NCBI GenBank assembly: GCA_050945755.1
Contig: JBMNTN010000028.1
Coordinates: 1 to 24,140 of the forward strand
Length of the DNA: 24,140 bases
Origin: JAQVXR01 sp050945755
Lineage (GTDB): Bacteria > Bacillota > Dehalobacteriia > Dehalobacteriales > Dehalobacteriaceae
Reading direction: 5' to 3'
Part shown: one piece after another, positions 15,967 through 23,806 of the stretch
Numbering within the stretch: the stretch's first letter is position 1
Layout of the letters: each line of letters starts with the position of its first letter
Notes under the pieces: model-generated
What the model was told of the DNA's origin: nothing
Databases searched by the model: none
The model's input: only the letters and a program-made list of their open reading frames with translations
Program-made: the position numbers and the translations under genes

Positions 15967-16866
15967 ATGAAATTATCTCATATTAAAATCGAACCCGGAA
16001 ATAAAACCATCTCGATATCAACCAAAGATGGTTATCATTATCATAAAGAAACCGTTCATTACTCTGTTAATATATTTGTTGATCTGATAAATAAAAGATT
16101 GAAGGTTAAAGACCATAAAATATCTAACTACGATCAGTTTACCGATTACTTAGAATTTATCTGCAAAGAAAACGGCCTAACTAAACTTATCATAACCGCT
16201 TCAGAAGAAGGGTGGCAGGAGCTTTTTACCAGAGGCTTTTTATTGGAGGCTCTTCATCCTACCTTTTTCAGGGGAAAGCCTGGTTTTCATCTATCCAAGT
16301 TCTTTTCTCAAGAAAGAAAAAATAGCTGTTGTTGGGACCAAGAAGACCATATTCTCGAACAAGCAAGAAAGGTAACCGGCATCCCAGAAAAATTACCGAA
16401 AGAATATTATATTCGGACAGCTACCATAAAAGATATTCCCCCATTAGTCGAGCTTTTCACCCAGGTGTTTAAGACCTATCCCACGCCTCTTAATGATCCG
16501 TTATACCTGGAAAAGGCAATGGAAAACGCATCTGTATTTAAAGTTCTCTTACATCAGAACCAAATAGTAAGTGCGGCCTCCCTGGATATCGACTACCAGA
16601 CATTAAGTGCAGAATTAACAGACTGTGCCACCCTCCCCTCATATCGGGGACAAGGTCTGATGTCTCACTTAGTGCAAGAATTAGAAAAGGAAGCAATATC
16701 TTTAGGACTGATTACCCTTTATACTATTGCTCGTTCTCTTTCCATTGGCATTAACGGGGTCTTTGCCCGATTTGGTTTTAAATACTACGGTCGTTTTGTC
16801 AATAACTGTGATATTTGCGGCCAGTTTCAAGATATGAACCTCTGGTCAAAACCGCTAAAAAAATAA
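15967..16866 (+). CDS. ablB: Beta-lysine N6-acetyltransferase AblB
   Basis: The 299-aa protein has an N-terminal family-specific region (1-145) and a C-terminal GNAT domain (about 148-290), with the acetyl-CoA loop L-P-S-Y-R-G-Q-G-L-M (223-232) and the late A-R-F-G-F-K-Y-Y-G segment. With ablA it would make N-epsilon-acetyl-beta-lysine, a compatible solute known from methanogenic archaea and some bacteria. The ATG at 15967 follows GGGAGAATTATCTT. The pairing with ablA, 18 nt apart, is the main evidence for substrate. A cysteine-rich stretch (C120-C region and C281-D-I-C) is visible; its role is unknown. Confidence 0.92.
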   Translation: MKLSHIKIEPGNKTISISTKDGYHYHKETVHYSVNIFVDLINKRLKVKDHKISNYDQFTDYLEFICKENGLTKLIITASEEGWQELFTRGFLLEALHPTFFRGKPGFHLSKFFSQERKNSCCWDQEDHILEQARKVTGIPEKLPKEYYIRTATIKDIPPLVELFTQVFKTYPTPLNDPLYLEKAMENASVFKVLLHQNQIVSAASLDIDYQTLSAELTDCATLPSYRGQGLMSHLVQELEKEAISLGLITLYTIARSLSIGINGVFARFGFKYYGRFVNNCDICGQFQDMNLWSKPLKK

Positions 16867-16890
16867 TAACCCATATTTACGTTAATATAA

Positions 16891-16927
16891 GATAAACCCT
16901 TTCATCCATCAAATGAAAGGGTTTATC
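16891..16927. terminator. Perfect 15-bp hairpin, probable bidirectional terminator
   Basis: GATAAACCCTTTCAT (16891-16905) pairs without mismatch with 16913-16927 around a 7-nt loop, between the convergent ablB and lipoprotein genes. On the plus strand TTT follows; on the minus strand TTATATTAA follows. The U-tracts are short, but the stem is long. Confidence 0.75.
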
Positions 16928-16945
16928 TTTAGTGAAAAAATGTTC

Positions 16946-17371
16946 TTAGTTAATTTTTTCGATTTCAATCAGCACCGGCTGTTCATTCTCTTTAGGAATA
17001 TAGTTAAAGCGCACCTCGTCACCAGTTGTTAATCCAAACCTTTCTTCAAAGTTTTCTCTAATTTCCTCTCCCAAGCGAAATGCTCGGGCAGAGGATTCAT
17101 CAGGAACACCGCTTATTTTAATCTCAATGGAATTGTTGTCAATCAGTCCCACATAAGTTCCTGAATCTGTCTTTGTCTCTGCACTATCCGGATCATCTTC
17201 CGCACCATTTTCCAAGCCATTTATCTGCGATTGCGATTCACCATTATCATTTTGACTTTCTCCTGTCTCTGCCCCGGTATCCGGGGTGGATTTATTCGGG
17301 GAACTACAGCCGGCAAATAAAATTAGAAGTGTCAGCATCAGGAAAAAAATCAATGTCCGGTTCTTAAACAA
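16946..17371 (-). CDS. Small secreted lipoprotein of unknown function
   Basis: The 141-aa precursor has a type II signal peptide: basic start, hydrophobic core (6-20) and lipobox F-A-G-C22, so the mature protein should be lipid-anchored on the outer face of the membrane. Residues 23-70 form a low-complexity S/D/N/E/G linker. Residues 71-141 form a compact domain (GTYVGLIDNNSIEIKI ... VRFNYIPKENEQPVLIEIEKI) that looks beta-rich, possibly OB-like. I do not recognise a named family. The start is TTG 17369-17371 after AAGGAGTGG. It lies downstream of purL in the same direction, 157 bp away, and ends before a shared terminator. Confidence 0.8.
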   Translation of the reverse strand: MFKNRTLIFFLMLTLLILFAGCSSPNKSTPDTGAETGESQNDNGESQSQINGLENGAEDDPDSAETKTDSGTYVGLIDNNSIEIKISGVPDESSARAFRLGEEIRENFEERFGLTTGDEVRFNYIPKENEQPVLIEIEKIN

Positions 17372-17462
17372 TAAAAATCCACTCCTTTTTCATTCTCTCA
17401 TTAGGTCTTAAGAAGATTGACGGACGGAGTCCGCATATTGTTCCCGGCTTTTAAAGGGTAAA

Positions 17463-17492
17463 ACTTCCTATCGGAAAGTTCCTTTCGGAAAC
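17463..17492 (-). terminator. Two tandem small hairpins after purL
   Basis: On the minus strand GTTTCC-GAAA-GGAAC (17492-17478) runs into ACTTTCC-GATA-GGAAGT (17479-17463) and then TTTACC. Both have GNRA-type loops and the same single bulged T, so they look like a local duplication. They lie 37 nt after the purL stop; termination by them is plausible but not strong. Confidence 0.4.
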
Positions 17493-17528
17493 AAAAATAT
17501 ATTTGGGGAGACCCTCCAAGTTACTTCC

Positions 17529-20500
17529 CTATTTAAAATATTCCACCCCGGCTTGGAAAATATGCTGATCTTTTTCACCCGGCACATTTACCGCGACATA
17601 AGAACCAATCCTTTCAGAGTGCCCCATTTTGCCCAGCACCCTGCCGTCGGGACTGGTAATGCCTTCAATGGCATCTACTGAACCATTAGGATTAAACCTG
17701 ATATCATAACTAGGTTCTCCCGCCAAATCCACATATTGAGTCGCCACCTGGCCATTATTAAATAGCGTATCGATTACCTGGGAATTGGCAACAAAACGTC
17801 CTTCTCCATGAGAGATGGCCACGGTATGCACATCCCCCGGCTTAACATGATTAAACCAAGGTGAAAGATTGGATACAATCTTGGTGCGCACTAAACACGA
17901 TTGGTGCCGCCCAATCTGATTAAAAGTAAGAGTGGGCGAATCTTCGGTAAGATCAATAATCTCACCGTAGGGCAAAAGCCCTAATTTGATCAATGCCTGA
18001 AACCCATTACAGATACCCAGCATCAAACCGTCTTTTTCCTTGAGATGTCTCATCACCGCTTCTTTGATCCAGGGATTACGAAATACTGCCGCAATAAATT
18101 TACCTGACCCGTCCGGTTCATCCCCAGCGCTGAAACCGCCGGGAAGCATAATAATCTGACACTGATTAAGACGTTTAACCATTTCTTTAACAGACTCTTC
18201 AATCTCCCCAGGCGTCAAGTTCCTAATCACCATCGTATCGACCAACCCGCCAGCTTTTTCAAATGCCCGGGCGGTATCATACTCACAGTTGGTGCCGGGA
18301 AATACGGGAATAAACACTCTTGGCCTTGCCGTTTTTACCTGCGAACGTCCCGTATCCGGATGATCAAACAAAACATGTCTGGGCTTATGAGAGACTTTTT
18401 CTATCTTGGTGGGAAAGACATTTTCCAGCGGTTTTTCCCATTCGGTAAAAGCTTCATCAATGCTGATTTCCAGATCATTAATAGAGATAACAGGTCTCTT
18501 TTGGGTATGCCCGAGAATTTCATAGGTTATTTTATCTCCCATAACTTCTTGCACATTTGTTTCCCCGTCAATTTCCAAAACGATTGAACCATAATCAGGA
18601 GCAAAAAGTGTTTCCCGATCCATCTCCGCCCAGAAAGAAATGCCAATCCGGTTGCCAAAACACATTTTGCTGATTGTTTCCGCCAATCCCCCAAACTTCA
18701 CGGTGGAAGCTGAAAGCACAACACCGGATTTAACCAGTTCATTTATCTTATCAAAGTTGGCTTTTAGTTCATGAAAATCAGGCACTTCATATTCATCACA
18801 AATTAGGGGCAGCCAGACCACTTTACTGTTCACCTTTTTAAATTCCGGCGAAAGAATTCTTTTTGCATCAACTACATTCACAGCAAAAGCAACCAGAGTG
18901 GGCGGGACATTAAGATCTTTAAAGGTCCCGGACATGCTGTCCTTTCCGCCGATGGCAGGGATGCCCAGCTTTTTCTGAGCATAAAATGCGCCGAGAAGAG
19001 CGCTAAAAGGTTTACCCCACTTTTCGGGATCCCTCCCCAGCTTTTCAAAGTACTCCTGGAGAGTAAGCCGGACAGTTTGATAATTTCCGCCCATTGCGAC
19101 GATCTTGGAAACCGCTTGCACCACCGCATAAAGAGCACCTAAAAAAGGGCTCCACTTGGCCAGTTTCGGGTCATAGCCATAAGTCATGATGGTTGCTGTA
19201 TTGGTCTCTCCGGAAAGAACGGGAATCTTAGCCGTCATCCCTTCGGTCGGCGTAGCTTGATATTTTCCCCCGAAAGGCAAGAGGACGGTACCGGCGCCAA
19301 TGGTACTGTCAAAACGTTCTCCCAGACCCCGTTGACTGCATACATTAAGGTCCCTCAGCTTCTCCAACCAGGTAGTTCTAATGTCACTTACCCTTGTTTC
19401 GTCCTCATTAGAATAGGCGCAAAAGAAATTTTTATTTTCCTCAGGGGCGGAAACAACCACATTTATTTTTTGCTTAACCCCATTAGTATTGAGAAAGTCT
19501 CTGCTGATATTGACAACGGGCTTTCCCCGCCAAAACATTTTCAGCCGATTAGTCCCTGTTACATCAGCCACGATCGTGGCTTCCAAATTCTCTTCACGGG
19601 CATATTCAATAAAAGTTTGGGCATCTTCTTTTGCCACCACAACTGCCATCCGTTCCTGGGATTCGGAAATGGCAAGTTCCGTTCCATCCAAGCCCTCATA
19701 CTTTTTAGGTACCAGATCAAGATTTATCTCCAAACCGTCTGTCAGTTCTCCAATGGCTACCGAAACACCACCCGCACCAAAATCATTGCATTTTTTGATC
19801 ATCCCAGTCACTTGGGGGTTCCGGAAAAGCCGCTGAATTTTCCTTTCCGTCGGCGGATTACCTTTTTGTACTTCCGCGCCGCACGTAAAAATTGATTCTT
19901 CCGTGTGCTCCTTAGAAGAACCGGTCGCCCCGCCGATGCCGTCCCGGCCGGTCCGTCCGCCAAGAAGAATTACCACATCTCCGGGAACAGGCTTAGCCCG
20001 AACTACATGCTTTTGGGGTACCGCTCCGATGACAGCGCCGATCTCCATCCTTTTGGCAAGGAATCCCTCATCATATACTTCCACCACCTGGCCGGTTGCT
20101 AGCCCAATTTGATTGCCATAAGAACTATAGCCTGCTGCCGCTTGGGTAGTAATTTTACGCTGAGGCAACTTCCCCGGAAGTGTCTCTGTCACTTTAACTC
20201 GGGGATCACCGCTCCCGGTTATCCGCATCGCTTGGTAAACATAAGCCCTGCCGGAAAGGGGATCCCGAATCGCCCCTCCTAAACAGGTGGCGGCACCGCC
20301 AAAAGGTTCTATCTCCGTGGGATGGTTGTGGGTTTCATTTTTAAACTGAACCAACCATTCTTCACTTTTCCCCTCAACGTCAACATTAACCACAATGCTG
20401 CAGGCATTAATTTCTTCCGACTCATCCAGATCCTTTAAAAGGCCCCTTTTTTTCAGTTCCTTCATGCAAATGGTAGCGATATCCATTAAACAAATATCTT

Positions 20501-21311
20501 TCGGTCTGTCACCATAGACCAGATCCCTGGATTTTAGATAAGCTCGATAGGCAGTCTTAACCGGCTCGTTGAAATAGCCCTTTTCAATGGAGACTTCTTC
20601 AATATTTGTTAAAAATGTGGTATGCCGACAGTGATCCGACCAGTAGGTATCAATCACCCGGATTTCTGTCACCGTTGGATTTCTTTTTTCCATATCCCGA
20701 AAGTACTTCTGGCAAAACTGCAGATCTTCCAGGCTCATGGCAAGTCCCATATCTTGATGGAGGAGAACCAGTTCCTCCGCTGTTTTCTCGTTAAACCCAT
20801 TCATTGTTTTAACATCATCAGGCATCTGGATCGCCATCTGTAAGGTTTTCGGCTTTTCCTGGGATGCTTCCCGGGAATCCACCGGGTTAATATAGTAGGC
20901 CTTCACCTGAGCAAATTCTTCTTCCGATAATTCTCCTTTCAAAACAATCACTCTTGCCGAAAGGATTTCCGGTCGTTCTTTCTGGGTAATTATCTGCAGG
21001 CACTGAGCAGCAGAATCAGCCCGCTGATCATACTGGCCAGGTAGATATTCCACAGCAAATACTCTGTCTGCCGATTCTATGGGAAAATCCTCATCGTAAA
21101 CCCAGTCAACATTTGGTTCTGAAAAAACATTGGTCCGGGCTTCTCTATATTCCTCGTCAGTGATGCCGGAAATATCATAACGGTTTAATAGGCGCACCCC
21201 TTTTAAGCCATCCATCCCTAAATTAGATTTCAGATCCTGAAATAAACCGGTCGCTTCCACATCAAATCCCGGTTTCTTTTCAACATAAATACGCCGCACC
21301 AAATCCTGCAC
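17529..21311 (-). CDS. purL: Phosphoribosylformylglycinamidine synthase, long fused form
   Basis: FGAM synthase, step 4 of de novo purine synthesis: FGAR + glutamine + ATP to FGAM. The 1260-aa chain carries a PurS-like N-terminal domain (about 1-150), two AIRS/PurM-like halves (NETHNHPTEIEPFGGAATCLGG, then GGKDSMSGTF) and a C-terminal class I glutaminase from about residue 1000 (R-V-F-I-P-V-F-P-G-T-N-C-E-Y-D). The glutaminase nucleophile is C1101 in G-I-C-N-G-F-Q, with H1231 and E1233 in G-H-S-E-R. This is the single-chain architecture seen in many Clostridia, in place of the PurS/PurL/PurQ complex of Bacillus. Translation starts at GTG (21309-21311) after GGAGGAGGTAATTCTT. No other pur biosynthesis gene adjoins it. 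Confidence 0.96.
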   Translation of the reverse strand: MQDLVRRIYVEKKPGFDVEATGLFQDLKSNLGMDGLKGVRLLNRYDISGITDEEYREARTNVFSEPNVDWVYDEDFPIESADRVFAVEYLPGQYDQRADSAAQCLQIITQKERPEILSARVIVLKGELSEEEFAQVKAYYINPVDSREASQEKPKTLQMAIQMPDDVKTMNGFNEKTAEELVLLHQDMGLAMSLEDLQFCQKYFRDMEKRNPTVTEIRVIDTYWSDHCRHTTFLTNIEEVSIEKGYFNEPVKTAYRAYLKSRDLVYGDRPKDICLMDIATICMKELKKRGLLKDLDESEEINACSIVVNVDVEGKSEEWLVQFKNETHNHPTEIEPFGGAATCLGGAIRDPLSGRAYVYQAMRITGSGDPRVKVTETLPGKLPQRKITTQAAAGYSSYGNQIGLATGQVVEVYDEGFLAKRMEIGAVIGAVPQKHVVRAKPVPGDVVILLGGRTGRDGIGGATGSSKEHTEESIFTCGAEVQKGNPPTERKIQRLFRNPQVTGMIKKCNDFGAGGVSVAIGELTDGLEINLDLVPKKYEGLDGTELAISESQERMAVVVAKEDAQTFIEYAREENLEATIVADVTGTNRLKMFWRGKPVVNISRDFLNTNGVKQKINVVVSAPEENKNFFCAYSNEDETRVSDIRTTWLEKLRDLNVCSQRGLGERFDSTIGAGTVLLPFGGKYQATPTEGMTAKIPVLSGETNTATIMTYGYDPKLAKWSPFLGALYAVVQAVSKIVAMGGNYQTVRLTLQEYFEKLGRDPEKWGKPFSALLGAFYAQKKLGIPAIGGKDSMSGTFKDLNVPPTLVAFAVNVVDAKRILSPEFKKVNSKVVWLPLICDEYEVPDFHELKANFDKINELVKSGVVLSASTVKFGGLAETISKMCFGNRIGISFWAEMDRETLFAPDYGSIVLEIDGETNVQEVMGDKITYEILGHTQKRPVISINDLEISIDEAFTEWEKPLENVFPTKIEKVSHKPRHVLFDHPDTGRSQVKTARPRVFIPVFPGTNCEYDTARAFEKAGGLVDTMVIRNLTPGEIEESVKEMVKRLNQCQIIMLPGGFSAGDEPDGSGKFIAAVFRNPWIKEAVMRHLKEKDGLMLGICNGFQALIKLGLLPYGEIIDLTEDSPTLTFNQIGRHQSCLVRTKIVSNLSPWFNHVKPGDVHTVAISHGEGRFVANSQVIDTLFNNGQVATQYVDLAGEPSYDIRFNPNGSVDAIEGITSPDGRVLGKMGHSERIGSYVAVNVPGEKDQHIFQAGVEYFK

Positions 21312-21405
21312 AAGAATTACCTCCTCCGATCACACCAAATATTATTTAGGCCGATTATTTACAAATTAATTTTACCACAATATAATTAATAAGGACAGTT
21401 AATCA

Positions 21406-21424
21406 TTCTAATAGAACTTATAAT
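21406..21424 (+). promoter_or_regulatory. Palindrome and -10 element upstream of the LysR gene
   Basis: The 207-bp purL/LysR divergent gap holds TTCTA-A-TAGAA (21406-21416) directly followed by TATAAT (21419-21424). The palindrome sits in the spacer of a plus-strand promoter lacking a clear -35, a position typical of LysR autoregulation. Both roles are inferred. Confidence 0.35.
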
Positions 21425-21518
21425 CTATGCTTATATATATTTTATTATCCGGGGGTTAACCTTTAATCTCTTTTGTGCAAGGAATTTTTCCCCAAGTTTA
21501 CTAATTAAGGAGCCTGAT

Positions 21519-22418
21519 ATGGATATTAATTTTGAACTTTACAAGGTTTTCTATCATGTTGCCTTTAGCAAGAGTTTTTCCCTTGCGGCTAACAAGTTAT
21601 GCATTTCTCAATCGGCGGTCAGCCAATCCATTAAATCACTGGAAGAAAAATTAGGCTGCCGCATCTTTTTACGCAGTTCCAAACAAGTGAAACTTACTCC
21701 GGAAGGGGAAATCCTTTATAAACATGTAGAGCAAGCATTTAATTATATCAAAACCGGTGAACGGAGCATTGAAGAACTCTACTCCCTGAAAGCAGGCGTT
21801 GTGAGAATCGGGGCAAGCGACACGATTTGTAAATATTATTTATTACCTTACCTGCAAGAATTTAACCGCCTCTTTCCTAAAATAAAAATTCAGATCACCA
21901 ACCGGACGTCCCCTAGGTGTCTGGAAATGCTGAAAAACAGTTCTGTTGATGTTGCCATTGTCAATCTGCCGGAAAAAATGCCCTTTGACAATATGACCAC
22001 AAAAAAAACAAAAACAATTCAGGATGTCTTTATTGCCGGGAAAGCCTTCAGCTTCCTCAAAAATAAGAAAATCTCTTTAAAAGAATTGGACCGCTATCCT
22101 CTCCTGATGCTGGAAAAAAATACCGTGACCAGAAAGTTTTTTGATCAGTTTTGCAAAAACAAAGGTGTAAATGTTATTCCGGAAATTGAACTGGGAAGCG
22201 TAGACCTCTTGGTGGAAATGGCACAAATCGGCTTAGGCATTTCCTTTGTCCCGATGGATGCTATCGAAAAAAGCCGGACAGAAGATGAAATCTTTATGCT
22301 GGATCTAAAAGAAAAAATCCCTTCCAGAAGCTTAGGCATTGTCACAAACAACAGTATCCCTGTTCCGGTCGGGGCACAAAAATTTATTGATTTATTAGAA
22401 AAGGAGATTCTTTATTAA
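21519..22418 (+). CDS. LysR family transcriptional regulator
   Basis: A 299-aa regulator with the N-terminal winged helix-turn-helix (1-60: FSKSFSLAANKLCISQSAVSQ, then LEEKLGCRIFLR), a linker helix to about 85 and a two-lobed effector domain (90-299) starting V-R-I-G-A-S-D-T. The late G-S-V-D-L-L-V-E-M-A-Q-I-G-L-G-I-S-F-V-P is the usual end-of-domain motif. The ATG at 21519 follows TTAAGGAG. It is divergent from purL, so purL or the LysR gene itself are candidate targets; the effector cannot be deduced. Confidence 0.92.
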   Translation: MDINFELYKVFYHVAFSKSFSLAANKLCISQSAVSQSIKSLEEKLGCRIFLRSSKQVKLTPEGEILYKHVEQAFNYIKTGERSIEELYSLKAGVVRIGASDTICKYYLLPYLQEFNRLFPKIKIQITNRTSPRCLEMLKNSSVDVAIVNLPEKMPFDNMTTKKTKTIQDVFIAGKAFSFLKNKKISLKELDRYPLLMLEKNTVTRKFFDQFCKNKGVNVIPEIELGSVDLLVEMAQIGLGISFVPMDAIEKSRTEDEIFMLDLKEKIPSRSLGIVTNNSIPVPVGAQKFIDLLEKEILY

Positions 22419-22511
22419 ATCAGTGTCCAGTGCCTCCTCTAAACAATACCAGGCATCTCTTTCTCCTAACACAAACAGGATATTCTCTTCGCTCACTTCC
22501 CGCATAAGCAT
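22395..22511 (-). CDS. Possible short gene or gene fragment (38 aa)
   Basis: A minus-strand frame from ATG 22511 to TAA (22397-22395) reads MLMREVSEENILFVLGERDA, then W-Y-C-L-E-E-A-L-D-T-D-L-I-K-N-L-L-F. The composition looks like real protein rather than noise, but a stop lies 30 nt upstream in frame and the ribosome site (TTAGGG) is weak. It overlaps the last 24 bases of the LysR gene. It may be the tail of a decayed gene. I do not recognise a family. Confidence 0.25.
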   Translation of the reverse strand: MLMREVSEENILFVLGERDAWYCLEEALDTDLIKNLLF

Positions 22512-22728
22512 TTTGATGACCCTAACCCCATCCCATCATCCTGATAGAGGATATTTTGAAATAAACATAATTTGCATAGCTTAATCAAATTTTGGTCAAG
22601 CCATTAGCAATAGACAAACAGTTTTAATTACCATCTTTAAAAATAATGTGTTGTTCAAGCAGTGATTGTCACGTAACCGGATAAGGTATGAATAATATGA
22701 AGGGAGCAGAAGAAAGGAGTGAGACTTA
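22419..22728. other. 310-bp gap between the LysR gene and cotJA
   Basis: Its left part is covered by the short minus-strand frame ending at 22395. The rest should contain the cotJ promoter, but no convincing SigE, SigK or SigA pair is visible. A CATAGCTTA at 22575-22583 matches a SigK-like -10 without a proper partner. A 13-codon frame (22688-22729) overlaps the cotJA start. Confidence 0.5.
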
Positions 22729-22884
22729 ATGCCAAAAGCCACAATGATGGCATCCGTAGATTTAAAGCTGGCCCAAGCATATGTCCCGGATCAGCCTTAT
22801 GAACGTCTGTTTCCACTGGATGAAGCTCTGGAAAGAGGGACAATTTTCCCAAGCCTCTACCGGCCTTACAAACCTAAAAAGTAA
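22729..22884 (+). CDS. cotJA: Spore coat associated protein CotJA
   Basis: The 51-aa product ends with the CotJA pattern: A-Y-V-P-D-Q-P-Y-E-R-L-F-P-L-D-E-A-L-E-R-G-T-I-F-P-S-L-Y-R-P-Y. The ATG at 22729 follows AAAGGAGTGAG. It is the first gene of cotJABC, whose products are built into the inner spore coat in Bacillus under SigE control. It is separated from cotJB by 15 nt. The upstream mini-ORF stop overlaps this start as TAATG. Confidence 0.93.
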   Translation: MPKATMMASVDLKLAQAYVPDQPYERLFPLDEALERGTIFPSLYRPYKPKK

Positions 22885-22899
22885 ATAGGAGGAAAAAAT

Positions 22900-23157
22900 A
22901 TGTCCGGTTCAAATCGTCGAGAACTATTAAAAAAAATTCAAGAATTGGAGTTTGCCGCAGTAGAATTAAATTTATATTTGGATAACCACCCGGAATGTCA
23001 ACGCGCGCTGGCAGACTACAATAGGTTTACGGAAAAACTAATCAATTTAAAAAACGCATACGAAGCGAGATATGGCCCTTTAACAAATTTTGGAAATGCG
23101 CCCAGCCAGTATCCTTGGCAATGGGTCAATGAACCCTGGCCTTGGGAAGAAGATTAA
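22900..23157 (+). CDS. cotJB: Spore coat protein CotJB
   Basis: The 85-aa protein matches CotJB: a helical N-terminal half (L-L-K-K-I-Q-E-L-E-F-A-A-V-E-L-N-L-Y-L-D-N-H-P), then A-L-A-D-Y-N-R-F, and a Pro/Trp-rich tail (Y-P-W-Q-W-V-N-E-P-W-P-W-E) typical of the family. The ATG at 22900 follows TAGGAGGAAAAAAT. It is thought to act with CotJA and CotJC in the spore coat; its precise role is unknown. cotJC starts 15 nt after its stop. Confidence 0.93.
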   Translation: MSGSNRRELLKKIQELEFAAVELNLYLDNHPECQRALADYNRFTEKLINLKNAYEARYGPLTNFGNAPSQYPWQWVNEPWPWEED

Positions 23158-23172
23158 GCGGGAGGTCTCTAT

Positions 23173-23745
23173 ATGTGGATTTATGAAAAGAAACTGCAAT
23201 ATCCGGTGCGGGTAAACGGAAAAGATGTTAAAATGGCAAAATATCTAATTACCCAATACGGGGGCCCGGACGGGGAATTAAGTGCTGCCCTAAGATATTT
23301 GAACCAGCGCTATACAATGCCTACCGGAAAAACAAAAGGCCTCCTAACTGATATCGGCACTGAAGAATTGGCTCATCTGGAGATCATCGCCACCATGGTT
23401 TACCGCCTGGTGAAAGATGCCAGTGTAGATGAACTAAAAGCGGTTGATTTAGGCGGCCATTATGCCCAGCATGACCGGGCCCTTTTCTACACAGATGCTA
23501 ACGGGGTGCCCTGGACAGCAACTTACATCCAGGCTACAGGCGACCCGGTAACCGACCTGCACGAAGACATGGCTGCCGAACAAAAAGCACGTACTACATA
23601 TGAGCACTTGATCCACCTGACTGATGATGCGGGGATCAAAGATACTCTGAGATTTTTAAGACAACGGGAAGTAGTACATTTCCAACGCTTCGGCGAAGCC
23701 CTAGTTGATGTACAGGAACATTTAAGCAAAAAGAAACACTATTAA
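23173..23745 (+). CDS. cotJC: CotJC, manganese-catalase-like spore coat protein
   Basis: A 190-aa ferritin-like four-helix protein of the Mn-catalase family. Di-metal ligands can be placed: E35 (G-G-P-D-G-E-L-S-A-A-L), E65 and H68 (T-E-E-L-A-H-L-E), E136 (M-A-A-E-Q-K-A-R) and H169 (R-E-V-V-H-F). This pattern parallels the Glu/Glu-His/Glu/His set of characterised Mn catalases. It is shorter than free catalases, which carry a C-terminal lasso. It may detoxify peroxide in the forming or germinating spore. The ATG at 23173 follows GGGAGGTCTCTAT. It is the last gene of the cotJ operon. Confidence 0.95.
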   Translation: MWIYEKKLQYPVRVNGKDVKMAKYLITQYGGPDGELSAALRYLNQRYTMPTGKTKGLLTDIGTEELAHLEIIATMVYRLVKDASVDELKAVDLGGHYAQHDRALFYTDANGVPWTATYIQATGDPVTDLHEDMAAEQKARTTYEHLIHLTDDAGIKDTLRFLRQREVVHFQRFGEALVDVQEHLSKKKHY

Positions 23746-23777
23746 TCCTGGACAGTGAAATAGATTTCAATATATAT

Positions 23778-23806
23778 AAAAGGGCATGCCTTGGGCACGC
23801 CCTTTT
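23778..23806. terminator. Bidirectional terminator between cotJC and the TVP38 gene
   Basis: AAAAGGGC-A-TGCC pairs with GGCA-C-GCCCTTTT around TTG, with one A/C mismatch. T- and A-tracts flank both sides. It overlaps the last two bases of the convergent gene's stop codon. Confidence 0.8.

Noticed and set aside
19257..19895. 212-codon plus-strand frame inside purL
   Set aside because: It lies entirely within a well-supported gene on the other strand, has no ribosome site and shows no protein-family features.
22575..22583. SigK-type -10 (CATAGCTTA) upstream of cotJA
   Set aside because: It fits CATANNNTA, but no acceptable -35 lies at the right distance, and cotJ is known as SigE-controlled in Bacillus.
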